DNA from: an uncultured SAR116 cluster alpha proteobacterium
GTDB lineage: Bacteria > Pseudomonadota > Alphaproteobacteria > Puniceispirillales > Marisalimonadaceae
DNA: 64,000 bases
Direction of reading: 5' to 3'
NCBI GenBank assembly: GCA_902593735.1
Contig: CACJJL010000001.1
Span: 1-64,000, forward strand
The notes under the pieces are model-generated. The model made no database searches. It was not told the origin of the DNA and saw nothing but the letters and a program-made list of their open reading frames with translations. The position numbers and the translations under genes were made by a program. Below, piece after piece: positions 1 through 7,938 of the stretch; positions within the stretch are counted from its first letter, which is position 1, and each line of letters opens with the position of its first letter.

Positions 1-654
1 TCCGTTAGAGATATTAATAACAATACAATTAATGAATTAGATACAGATGTAGTGCTGGTATCCGTTGGAAGAAAACCAAATATTAATGGATTGGGTTTAG
101 AAAAATTAAATTTGAAAATAGACAAGCATGGATTTATAGAAACAAATGAAAATTTTCAAACTTCAGTATCAAACATTTATGCAATTGGTGATGTAATTAA
201 GGGACCAATGTTAGCTCACAAAGCCGAAGAAGACGGTGTGGCGGCTGTAGAGATAATGAATGGGGAAGCTGGCCACGTTGATTACAATCTTGTGCCAGGT
301 ATCATATATACTTCGCCTGAAGTGGCTGTTATTGGCAAGACAGAAGAAGAATTGAAAGCAGAGGGTATTTCATATAATAAAGGAACATTTCCTCTAATGG
401 CTAATAGTAGAGCTAAAGCTATTAGACATACGGATGGCATGGTAAAGATCCTATCAGATAAATCTACAGATAAGATACTAGGGGCTCACATGATAGGCCA
501 CGAAGCAGGAACTGTAATACACGAGTTATCTATTGCAATGGGATTTGGTGCGTCGTCAGAGGATGTAGCTAGAATTTGTCACGGACATCCTACGGTAAAT
601 GAGGCAGTCAAAGAAGCGGCTTTAGCAACCTACTCCAAAGCGATACATTTTTAA
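1..654 (+). CDS. lpdA: Dihydrolipoamide dehydrogenase, C-terminal part (cut by window edge)
   Basis: The reading frame is open from base 1, so the gene begins outside the window; the GTG at 52 is an internal codon. The visible part holds the end of the NAD/FAD region (SVGRKPN, then AIGDVIKGPMLAHKAEEDG, the second FAD contact) and the whole dimerisation domain. The ending CHGHPTVNEAVKEAAL is the family's His-Glu active-site signature. The enzyme is the E3 subunit of 2-oxoacid dehydrogenase complexes and reoxidises the lipoyl arm with NAD+ in the cytosol. Which complex it serves cannot be told without the upstream genes. Its stop shares a TTAA with the stop of the convergent efflux gene. Confidence 0.95.
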   Translation, partial: SVRDINNNTINELDTDVVLVSVGRKPNINGLGLEKLNLKIDKHGFIETNENFQTSVSNIYAIGDVIKGPMLAHKAEEDGVAAVEIMNGEAGHVDYNLVPGIIYTSPEVAVIGKTEEELKAEGISYNKGTFPLMANSRAKAIRHTDGMVKILSDKSTDKILGAHMIGHEAGTVIHELSIAMGFGASSEDVARICHGHPTVNEAVKEAALATYSKAIHF

Positions 655-980
655 TTTGTACCCATTTTACTATAAAAAACCAATAATATTACCCCAAGAA
701 TAATAAGGCCTAGACCTAAAATAGCCAATAAATCTGGTATTTCTTTATATTTTAATGCGCCTAAAATTGTTATTGCAGAAATTCCAATAGCTGCCCAAAT
801 TGAATATGCTATGGCAATAGGAATGGTTTTCATAGCAAGCATCATAAAATAAAAAGCTGTCCCAAAACCTAGTACAACGTAGGTGGTAGGTAATAACTCC
901 GTGAAATTATTTGTACTCTTAAGATGAGTGGTGCCAATTACCTCACCAATAATTGCGATTAAAAGATAAATATATCCCAT
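651..980 (-). CDS. SMR-family small multidrug efflux protein (EmrE/QacE-like)
   Basis: This 109-residue inner-membrane protein has four hydrophobic helices. It matches the SMR layout: an N-terminal GYIYLLIAIIGEVIGTT segment with the essential proton/drug-binding Glu13, then IPIAIAYSIWAAIGI in helix 3 and a final LGLGLIILGVILL helix. A longer frame reaches 1031, but the ATG at 980 is preceded by a good ribosome site (AAGGAAAA) and gives the family's usual length, so it was chosen. SMR proteins exchange protons for cationic compounds such as quaternary amines, as antiparallel dimers. The gene is alone on this strand. The substrate (drug, polyamine, betaine or guanidinium) is unknown. Confidence 0.9.
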   Translation of the reverse strand: MGYIYLLIAIIGEVIGTTHLKSTNNFTELLPTTYVVLGFGTAFYFMMLAMKTIPIAIAYSIWAAIGISAITILGALKYKEIPDLLAILGLGLIILGVILLVFYSKMGTN

Positions 981-1064
981 ATGTTTTCCTTCACTTTGTT
1001 TTTTTATACTATTTGACTTTTTTAAATACAATATGAGAGAATTAAAATTTTATGGTGTTATAAA

Positions 1065-1841
1065 ATGGATGAAATAAAACTAACAGAAAATTATTTATCA
1101 AATGATAATTATCTTCAAGAACGAAAAGACTTGGCCGCTGCATTTAGATGGGCAGAAAGAATTAATTTGCATGAAGCAGTAGCTAATCACTTCAGTCTTG
1201 CGGTAAATCCAGAAGGCACTCAATTTTTAATGAATCCAAATATGTGGCATTTCTCAAGGATAAAGGCTTCTGATTTACTATTATTAAATGTTGATGATAA
1301 GTCAGTCCTTTCAGGAGATAATCCACCAGATGCAACAGCATGGGGATTACATGGAGCTATTCATAAATTATGTCCACACGCTAAATGCATAATGCATGTT
1401 CACTCTGTTTATGCAACGACTTTAGCTTCTATTGATGAATGTATTTTACCTCCAATTAATCAAGTTGCATCTATGTTTTTCAACAGACAAGTAGTAGATA
1501 AAAACTATGGAGGACTGGCTTTTGAAGAAGAGGGTAAAAGATGCGCAGATTTACTTTCTGACTCAAAAAAACATACCTTTATAATGGGCAATCATGGAAT
1601 ATTAATATTTGGGCAAAATGTTGCTGAAACTTTCAATAGACTATTTTATTTTGAAAGAGCAGCTAAAATATATGTACAAGCTCTTCAAACTGGAAAAACA
1701 CTTAGCATATTAGATGACGTTATTGCCGAGAAAACTGCTCAGGAATTGGAAAATGAAGAGTTTCCCAATCCTGCGGGAACTGCTTTTTTGAGAGAGATAA
1801 AACTTATTCTTGATCAAGAAAAGTCTGATTATTCTCAATAA
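1065..1841 (+). CDS. Class II aldolase/adducin-domain protein
   Basis: A 258-residue cytosolic protein with the class II aldolase/adducin fold. The zinc-binding histidines are visible as MHVHS (His111, His113) and GNHG (His177). The region where true class II aldolases carry the catalytic Glu before an LH motif reads DATAWGLHGAIH instead. Fuculose/ribulose-phosphate aldolase chemistry is therefore not assured, and decarboxylase- or adducin-like members are possible. It stands alone, with an SMR gene divergently upstream and htpG downstream. A metal-dependent sugar- or hydroxyacid-processing role is the most that can be claimed. Confidence 0.8.
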   Translation: MDEIKLTENYLSNDNYLQERKDLAAAFRWAERINLHEAVANHFSLAVNPEGTQFLMNPNMWHFSRIKASDLLLLNVDDKSVLSGDNPPDATAWGLHGAIHKLCPHAKCIMHVHSVYATTLASIDECILPPINQVASMFFNRQVVDKNYGGLAFEEEGKRCADLLSDSKKHTFIMGNHGILIFGQNVAETFNRLFYFERAAKIYVQALQTGKTLSILDDVIAEKTAQELENEEFPNPAGTAFLREIKLILDQEKSDYSQ

Positions 1842-1938
1842 CAATCTGAATTCAGAATAGTATTTTTTGAACTAATTTACGATTATTTTTATTAGTAAAT
1901 TAAAAGATTTTAACAAAATCAAAAATATAAATTTTACA

Positions 1939-1967
1939 CTTGAAAAACTAGTTTTAATTACCAATTT
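1939..1967 (+). promoter_or_regulatory. Possible RpoH (heat-shock) promoter of htpG
   Basis: CTTGAAA at 1939-1945 and CCAATTT at 1961-1967 resemble the sigma-32 minus-35 (CTTGAAA) and minus-10 (CCCCATNT) elements, with about 16 bases between. They sit roughly 35 bases before the htpG start, where a heat-shock promoter would be expected. The match of the minus-10 box is only partial and the surroundings are AT-rich, so this is tentative. Confidence 0.35.
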
Positions 1968-2000
1968 ACAATATAAACCATCAAAATTAAGGTAATTCCT

Positions 2001-3899
2001 ATGACTAATATGAACAACAAATTTGAAGCTGATACCGGGAAAATTCTAGATATAGTCATTAATTCTTTGTACTCAGAAAGAGAAATATTTTTGCGTGAGT
2101 TGATTTCAAACGCTTCAGATGCGCTAGATAAAAGAAAATATCTTGCTTTGACAGATAAAAAAATTGCTAACTCATCAGAAACCCCAGAAGTAATAATAGA
2201 AGTGGATAATAAAGAAAAAACTCTAACTATTTCTGATAATGGTATAGGTATGAATGAGGAAGACCTTAAGTCATCATTAGGAACAATAGCAAGGTCAGGA
2301 ACAAAAGCTTTTTTAGAACAAATTTCAAAAAGCAATAAAGATAAAAAAACTGACATTTCAATGATTGGTCAATTTGGTGTAGGTTTTTATGCTTCATTTA
2401 TGGTAGCTGATGACGTTGAAGTAATATCTAAGAAAGCTGGAGACAACCAAGCTTGGAAGTGGTCTTCAGATGGTAAAAATGGTTTTAATTTAGCTAAAGC
2501 TGACAAAGATAATTTTGGGACATCTATTTTATTAAAACTTAAAAAAGATGCAAAAGAGTTTCTAGAAGAAACTAGACTTCAATTTATTGTAAGAAAGTAT
2601 TCGGATCACATTTCTTATCCTGTAAATTTAAGCCAAAAAGATAAAAAAGACACTGAAATTAAAACATTAAATGAAGCTTCTGCCCTTTGGACTCGTCCTG
2701 CTAAAGAAATTAAAGATGAACAATATCAAGAATTTTTCTCTCATATAGGCGCGGGATTTGGAAAGCCACTCTTAACAATGCATAATAATACAGAAGGAAC
2801 AATTAGTTACACTAATCTTATTTGCATACCATCTACTAGACCTTTTGATTTATTTAATCCTGATAGAAAATCATCTTTAAAATTATATATTAATAGAGTT
2901 TTCATAACTGATAAATGCGATGCATTGATACCTAGTTATCTAAGATTTATAAAAGGACTTGTTGATACACAAGACATAGATTTGAATGTTAGTAGAGAAA
3001 TGCTTCAAAATAATCCTGCTGTTGCAAAAATTAGCAAATCTTTAGTTGGTAGAATCCTAAGAGAGCTTAAAAAAGTTAGTGAAAAAGATTTGGAAGGTTA
3101 TAAGAATTTCTGGAAAGAATATGGAGCCGTTCTTAAAGAAGGTTTATATGAGGATGCAGAAAGAAAAGAAACATTGTTAGATTTATGTAGGTTTTCGACT
3201 GATGAAAGTGAAGACCCAATATCTCTATCACAATATTTAGAAAAAATGCCTGATACACAAAAAGAAATTTATTACATTTCATCTGAAACAAGCGCTCAAG
3301 CATTAGCTAGTCCACATCTAGAAGGCTTTAAATCAAAAAACATACCAGTGCTTATAATGACAGATGCAATAGATCAATTTTGGTTACCAATGGTTGGATC
3401 TTTTAAAGAAAAGAAATTTACATCAATTACTCAAGGTAAGATAAATTTAGATGAATTAGACTCAAAAAATAAAGATAAAAAAAATAAGTCTAATGATGAT
3501 AAAGCTAAACAAGACAAAGAGTATGTAGATTTAATTGCTCAACTAAAAGTTGTTTTGGGAGATCAAGTTAAAGACATAAGGTTATCCTCTAAATTGACAG
3601 ATAGTCCGGTATGTCTAGTAGCAGACGAGGGTGATATGGATATAGCTATGGAACAATTAATGGCTCAAAGAGACTCTAACTATAAAGGAGCCCCGAGAAT
3701 ATTAGAAATTAATGGAGATCATTCTTTAATCAAAAATATGAAATCACTTTTAAGTAAAAAAGAAAGTAATGATTTAGTAAGTGATGCTGGAACGCTTTTA
3801 TTCGAACAAGCAAGACTAATGGAAGGTAAGATGCCAGCCGACCCTGCACAATTTAGTAAGATAATGAACCAATTTTTATTAAAGGCCATACCTAACTAA
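2001..3899 (+). CDS. htpG: Molecular chaperone HtpG (Hsp90)
   Basis: The 632 residues match bacterial Hsp90 in full. The N-terminal GHKL ATPase domain has SEREIFLRELISNASDA, DNGIGM and GQFGVGFYASFMV. The middle domain carries the LNVSREMLQ segment, and the C-terminal domain drives dimerisation. A lysine-rich stretch around residues 490-512 resembles a short charged linker. HtpG is a cytosolic ATP-dependent chaperone that remodels client proteins together with DnaK. AAGG lies 8 bases before the ATG. The gene is monocistronic; the convergent MFS gene ends 9 bases after its stop. Confidence 0.98.
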   Translation: MTNMNNKFEADTGKILDIVINSLYSEREIFLRELISNASDALDKRKYLALTDKKIANSSETPEVIIEVDNKEKTLTISDNGIGMNEEDLKSSLGTIARSGTKAFLEQISKSNKDKKTDISMIGQFGVGFYASFMVADDVEVISKKAGDNQAWKWSSDGKNGFNLAKADKDNFGTSILLKLKKDAKEFLEETRLQFIVRKYSDHISYPVNLSQKDKKDTEIKTLNEASALWTRPAKEIKDEQYQEFFSHIGAGFGKPLLTMHNNTEGTISYTNLICIPSTRPFDLFNPDRKSSLKLYINRVFITDKCDALIPSYLRFIKGLVDTQDIDLNVSREMLQNNPAVAKISKSLVGRILRELKKVSEKDLEGYKNFWKEYGAVLKEGLYEDAERKETLLDLCRFSTDESEDPISLSQYLEKMPDTQKEIYYISSETSAQALASPHLEGFKSKNIPVLIMTDAIDQFWLPMVGSFKEKKFTSITQGKINLDELDSKNKDKKNKSNDDKAKQDKEYVDLIAQLKVVLGDQVKDIRLSSKLTDSPVCLVADEGDMDIAMEQLMAQRDSNYKGAPRILEINGDHSLIKNMKSLLSKKESNDLVSDAGTLLFEQARLMEGKMPADPAQFSKIMNQFLLKAIPN

Positions 3900-3908
3900 T
3901 GGAATAAT

Positions 3909-5141
3909 TTAGCTTTTCCTAATTAAAAAATAAAAGCCAGTTGCAATAAGGCATATTAAACCAAGATATATGTTTATTCGAAGCGTTTGGTCAACAGGGA
4001 TTAGTGTTATTATCCATGACAAGTTTATCAATCCAAGTGGGGCTGTTCCAATACAAGTTACAAGTATACCAAAGTTATTACCCCTAGAAGTTGTTGAGGC
4101 CTGGTATACTAATGCTCCTTGCATTGTACTGAACCCTGAAAGAAAGATCCCTCCACAAGTTAAACTTATAAAAGCTATTAATAAGTTAGGTGAATAAGAA
4201 AACAAATACATACCAAAAAAGAAACCTCCCACACCAGTAATAAAAATTAAAGAAAGATATCTTTGAGGTGCAATATTTCCAATGAGTAAGGCACCTATAA
4301 GTGCTCCTAAACCTTCTGACGATGCCAGAATGCCAATATTAAATTCAGATAGCATTAGCTTTTCTCTACCTAATACAGGTATTAACGAAACTAATGGAAA
4401 CCCAAAAACATTAAAAATTAGAGTGGTTATTAATACGAACCTTAAACTTGTTAAACTATAAGCTTTTTTACTGGTTTTTAAGATTTCACCTAAAAGTCCA
4501 TGTGCCCAATGCTCTTTGATGTTTGAAACTATTTTGTTTGAAGAGTTTAAAAACTTTTTATTATTTGTATTATCTTTAAATTTAAATATTAATCCGAGTG
4601 CAAAAATATACATCAATAATTGAAGACAAAAAATACCTGATAAACCCACAAAAGCGTATAAAAATCCAGCACAAAGAGGTCCAATTAACCGTGTTGCGTT
4701 GTTAGAAAGAGTTTCCATTGCCAGAGATGAACTTAAAAGATTTTTTTTAATATTCTCTGCTAATACACGTCTTCTAACAGCAAGATCTACAACCCAAGTA
4801 ATTCCATTTATAAATGCAAGAGTAAATGCAAAATAAACATTAAAATTATTCGTGATGACTAATATTACGCTTGTTGCAGTAAAAATATTAGATAAAGAAT
4901 AAATAATTTTAATTAGTAATAATGGTGATATTCTTTCTGAGATAGTACCTATTATTATTCCCAAGAGGCTCATAGGTAACATTCTTGCTGCAAAAATCAT
5001 CGTAACTAAATATGGAAGTCCGAGCTCTTGCAGAGCGTATAAACTTAGTGCTAAAAACTCCATTGCTCTTGCAATGCCAGTCATTCCACCGGCACCCCAA
5101 AGAACTCTAAAGTTTCGATTTTTAAAACATTCTTTAATCAT
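3909..5141 (-). CDS. MFS transporter (EntS/MFS_3-like exporter)
   Basis: A 410-residue polytopic membrane protein with about 12 hydrophobic segments. It begins FKNRNFRVLWGAGGMTGIARA, a start typical of MFS_3-type exporters (EntS and macrolide-efflux relatives). The loop between helices 2 and 3 contains the usual glycine/arginine MFS signature in reduced form (GIIIGTISERISP). The central loop near residues 190-225 is polar. The substrate is unknown. The neighbouring VOC gene lies 8 bases upstream on the same strand, so the two are probably co-transcribed. A link between a VOC resistance-type protein and an efflux pump is conceivable but unproven. Confidence 0.85.
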   Translation of the reverse strand: MIKECFKNRNFRVLWGAGGMTGIARAMEFLALSLYALQELGLPYLVTMIFAARMLPMSLLGIIIGTISERISPLLLIKIIYSLSNIFTATSVILVITNNFNVYFAFTLAFINGITWVVDLAVRRRVLAENIKKNLLSSSLAMETLSNNATRLIGPLCAGFLYAFVGLSGIFCLQLLMYIFALGLIFKFKDNTNNKKFLNSSNKIVSNIKEHWAHGLLGEILKTSKKAYSLTSLRFVLITTLIFNVFGFPLVSLIPVLGREKLMLSEFNIGILASSEGLGALIGALLIGNIAPQRYLSLIFITGVGGFFFGMYLFSYSPNLLIAFISLTCGGIFLSGFSTMQGALVYQASTTSRGNNFGILVTCIGTAPLGLINLSWIITLIPVDQTLRINIYLGLICLIATGFYFLIRKS

Positions 5142-5149
5142 TTAAGTTG

Positions 5150-5566
5150 TTAGGAAATTTTTTGATGGACTTCAATGACATTACCCTCTGGATCTTGAAA
5201 GAAAACTTGGTGCCATTCTCTAGCAAAAGTAGTTCCGTAGTCTGAAAATGGTATATTATTATCCCTTAATATTTTTAAAAATGACCTAATATCATTTGTT
5301 CTAAATGCTATATGCCCATGATCAACAGGATTAATTGTTTGATTATTTTTAAAAGCAACATTTAAATCTCTCTCAGCTAAATGCATCTCTATTTTACCTT
5401 CAGTAACAAAATTTATTTTTCCACTATATCCACTATCAGCTGTTTCTTCTGTTCTAGGAAAGTTTTCAATAGGAATGCTATCCATAAACAAAATGTTTTT
5501 ATAAAAATCATTCATTTTGTCTACATCTTTAGATACAAAGTTAATGTGGTGAAATTCTAACTTCAT
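5150..5566 (-). CDS. VOC/glyoxalase-fold family protein
   Basis: A 138-residue protein with two beta-alpha-beta-beta-beta modules of the vicinal oxygen chelate superfamily. Candidate metal ligands are visible: His in the opening LEFHHINFVSKD, an acidic/His pair in EMHLAERD, His in DHGHIAFRTND and Glu in GNVIEVHQ. This pattern fits glyoxalase I, dioxygenases and antibiotic-inactivating enzymes equally well. The ATG at 5566 follows GGAG at good spacing and is preferred to an upstream TTG at 5578. It is probably transcribed with the MFS gene. The specific reaction is not known. Confidence 0.85.
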   Translation of the reverse strand: MKLEFHHINFVSKDVDKMNDFYKNILFMDSIPIENFPRTEETADSGYSGKINFVTEGKIEMHLAERDLNVAFKNNQTINPVDHGHIAFRTNDIRSFLKILRDNNIPFSDYGTTFAREWHQVFFQDPEGNVIEVHQKIS

Positions 5567-5700
5567 TTTAATCTCCAAAGTATTTATTGATTATCATTTT
5601 TTTGTTATTTAAATTAATATTAATTACTAGAAATAAGCTAGTAATATATAAATAAATTTATATATATATAATTCAAATTCACTTGCTAATGAGGACCAAC

Positions 5701-6891
5701 ATGCCAGACACCACAATTCAAGTAGAAAATTCTGTTACAAATGAAGATATGATCACAGAAGTAAGAGAATCTGTAGCTAAATTATGTGGGGATTTTCAAG
5801 GTGAGTATTGGCGGAAACTTGATAGAGAGCAGGCTTATCCAACAGAATTTGTAAAGGCATTAACAGATGCTGGATTTTTAGGAGCCCTTATACCAGAAGA
5901 ATATGGAGGTGTTGGTTTAGGAATGTTAGCTGCCTCTGTTATTTTAGAAGAAATTCATCATCAAGGATGCAATGCCGCAGCATGTCATGCGCAAATGTAT
6001 ACTATGGGAACCGTTCTTAGACATGGCTCTCCTGAACAAAAACAAGAATATTTACCAAAAATAGCTGATGGATCTCTAAGATTACAAGCGTTTGGTGTAA
6101 CAGAACCAACAAGTGGCACAGATACAACAAGTTTGCGTACAGTAGCAGTTCGTGATGGTGATGACTATGTAGTTAACGGTCAAAAAATTTGGACAAGCAG
6201 AGCAGAACATTCAGATCTAATGTTGCTCTTAGCAAGGACAACACCATTAAATGAAGTTAAAAAGAAAACGGAAGGTCTGTCTGTTTTTCTTTTAGATATG
6301 AGAAAAGCAAAAGGTAATGGCCTTACAATTAGACCAATACGAACAATGATGAACCATTCTACAACTGAAGTATTTTTTGATAATTTAAGAATACCAGCCT
6401 CAAGTCTTGTTGGCGATGAAAATAAAGGTTTTAGATATATTTTATCTGGTATGAATGCAGAAAGAATCCTCATAGCTGCAGAGTGTATTGGAGATGCTAA
6501 ATGGTTTACTAAAAAATCTACAAAATATGCTAATGATAGAAATATTTTCGGAAGAGCAATTGGTCAAAATCAAGGTATTCAATTCCCAATAGCAAGGGCA
6601 TATGCACAAATGAAAGCAGCTGAATTGATGGTTTACCACGCAGCAAGGCTTTATGAAGCCGGGAAGCCTATAGGAGAAGAGGCTAATACAGCTAAATTGC
6701 TTGCAGCGGATGCGTCATGGGCAGCAGCAGAAGCATGTGTTCAAACTCATGGGGGATTTGGGTTTGCAGAGGAATATGACGTAGAGAGAAAGTTTCGAGA
6801 GGCTAGGTTATATCAAGTGGCTCCAATATCAACTAATTTAATTTTATCTTATTTAGCTGAGCATGTTTTAGGAATGCCGAGGTCTTATTAA
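5701..6891 (+). CDS. Acyl-CoA dehydrogenase family protein
   Basis: A 396-residue flavoprotein with the complete acyl-CoA dehydrogenase architecture. FAD/substrate motifs include FGVTEPTSGTD and WTSRAEHSD. The C-terminal helical domain has the QTHGGFGFAEEYDVERKFREA segment. The usual catalytic IYEGT loop is replaced by LYQVAPISTNLI. A Glu in helix G (NAERI, Glu254) sits where isovaleryl-CoA and long-chain enzymes keep their base, so catalysis by that Glu is inferred. The ATG at 5701 has GAGG 6 bases before it; the TTG at 5683 is rejected. It oxidises an acyl-CoA of unknown chain type. Its stop overlaps that of the convergent DUF4340 gene in a shared TTAA. Confidence 0.92.
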   Translation: MPDTTIQVENSVTNEDMITEVRESVAKLCGDFQGEYWRKLDREQAYPTEFVKALTDAGFLGALIPEEYGGVGLGMLAASVILEEIHHQGCNAAACHAQMYTMGTVLRHGSPEQKQEYLPKIADGSLRLQAFGVTEPTSGTDTTSLRTVAVRDGDDYVVNGQKIWTSRAEHSDLMLLLARTTPLNEVKKKTEGLSVFLLDMRKAKGNGLTIRPIRTMMNHSTTEVFFDNLRIPASSLVGDENKGFRYILSGMNAERILIAAECIGDAKWFTKKSTKYANDRNIFGRAIGQNQGIQFPIARAYAQMKAAELMVYHAARLYEAGKPIGEEANTAKLLAADASWAAAEACVQTHGGFGFAEEYDVERKFREARLYQVAPISTNLILSYLAEHVLGMPRSY

Positions 6892-7919
6892 GAATTTTTG
6901 TCTTTTTCCGCAAGATCTTTAAGTTTCCATCTTAAAATATCGCTAGTAATTATGTTGGCTAAAAACTCATAGCCTTTAGTCTTTTTTGTAATTTCTTGAG
7001 CCATTTTTTCTGACTTCTTGTCATTAGACTTTGCATTAATAATTACCCAACTTTCTCCACCATCGTCAGAGTTAATAGAGGAAATTGTTAAGATTAATCC
7101 GTCTTTAACTTCATACGACAACGTAGGTAGATTTTTTGTATATTTTTGTGTGGATTTTTTAACATCATAAAAATAAAAGCTATTAATTACGTCTCTAGCA
7201 TCACTTAGTTGTGTATCGTCAATTTTAAATTTTACAGCTTTTGGTGTCGTCAAACTCAATTTATTCTCTTTGGATTGAATTTCAATTATCCCATTGTTAT
7301 TACTTAAGTTAATCTTCTGAACATCACCCTTTTTAATAGATAAAAGTAAACTTTCAAACCAATCAGATTTTGTTGTAGGCATCCTAATTGCACCTTTAAG
7401 AAGGTATGTCTGGTCTTCATTTGGAAATCTTGCAAACTGACCACCACTTATTCCACCAACACTTCTATCTACCATCCCAAAAAGTATTGAAGAATAAATA
7501 GTTCCGTCTTCTTTCTTCAATGTGATTTTTGTTCCATAACCTTCGTCCTCATCTTTACTTTTATTTTGTTCAGGAAGAAGCAGATTTAGTTGTGAGTGCC
7601 TAGATGGGTCATTTGTTTTCAACTCTTCAATTCTTAACAAAGATAAACTTGTAATCAAATTTTCCCACAATCCTTTTTTTAGTGGATAACTTGACTCAGA
7701 TATATAACTATTATTTTGTTTAACTAAATTAATATTATTTTCAAAAGACCTAATTGATATAGTTGTAATTTCATTAACGTTTTTGGTGAAGTTACCTAAA
7801 AATAGCTTACCTTTATTTTCATAACCATAATTACTTTTATTAAAGTTTATTGAAATAATCGCTAAAACAACGATTGCTACAGTTATTATAGACATGTTTA
7901 AAAATCTTTTTTTAGTCAT
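6888..7919 (-). CDS. DUF4340-domain membrane-anchored protein
   Basis: A 343-residue protein with one N-terminal membrane segment (about residues 8-26) and a long soluble, probably periplasmic, beta-rich domain. The composition and the place at the end of an ATPase-permease-GldG operon match DUF4340 proteins, which in many proteobacteria close this same gene set. The repeated pattern of short beta segments (for example TKITLKKEDGTIYSSILFG) suggests two related modules. The role is not established; it presumably works with the GldG-like partner 19 bases upstream. Confidence 0.8.
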   Translation of the reverse strand: MTKKRFLNMSIITVAIVVLAIISINFNKSNYGYENKGKLFLGNFTKNVNEITTISIRSFENNINLVKQNNSYISESSYPLKKGLWENLITSLSLLRIEELKTNDPSRHSQLNLLLPEQNKSKDEDEGYGTKITLKKEDGTIYSSILFGMVDRSVGGISGGQFARFPNEDQTYLLKGAIRMPTTKSDWFESLLLSIKKGDVQKINLSNNNGIIEIQSKENKLSLTTPKAVKFKIDDTQLSDARDVINSFYFYDVKKSTQKYTKNLPTLSYEVKDGLILTISSINSDDGGESWVIINAKSNDKKSEKMAQEITKKTKGYEFLANIITSDILRWKLKDLAEKDKNS

Positions 7920-7938
7920 TTTTTATCCAATATTTATT

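Noticed and set aside
1847-1856. CTGAATTCAG palindrome with a T-run after the aldolase-like gene.
   Set aside because: It can form only a three-pair stem, too weak for a terminator, and may be chance.
1958-2356. Minus-strand open frame over the htpG start.
   Set aside because: It is antisense to htpG and its promoter region and has a low-complexity, non-family translation.
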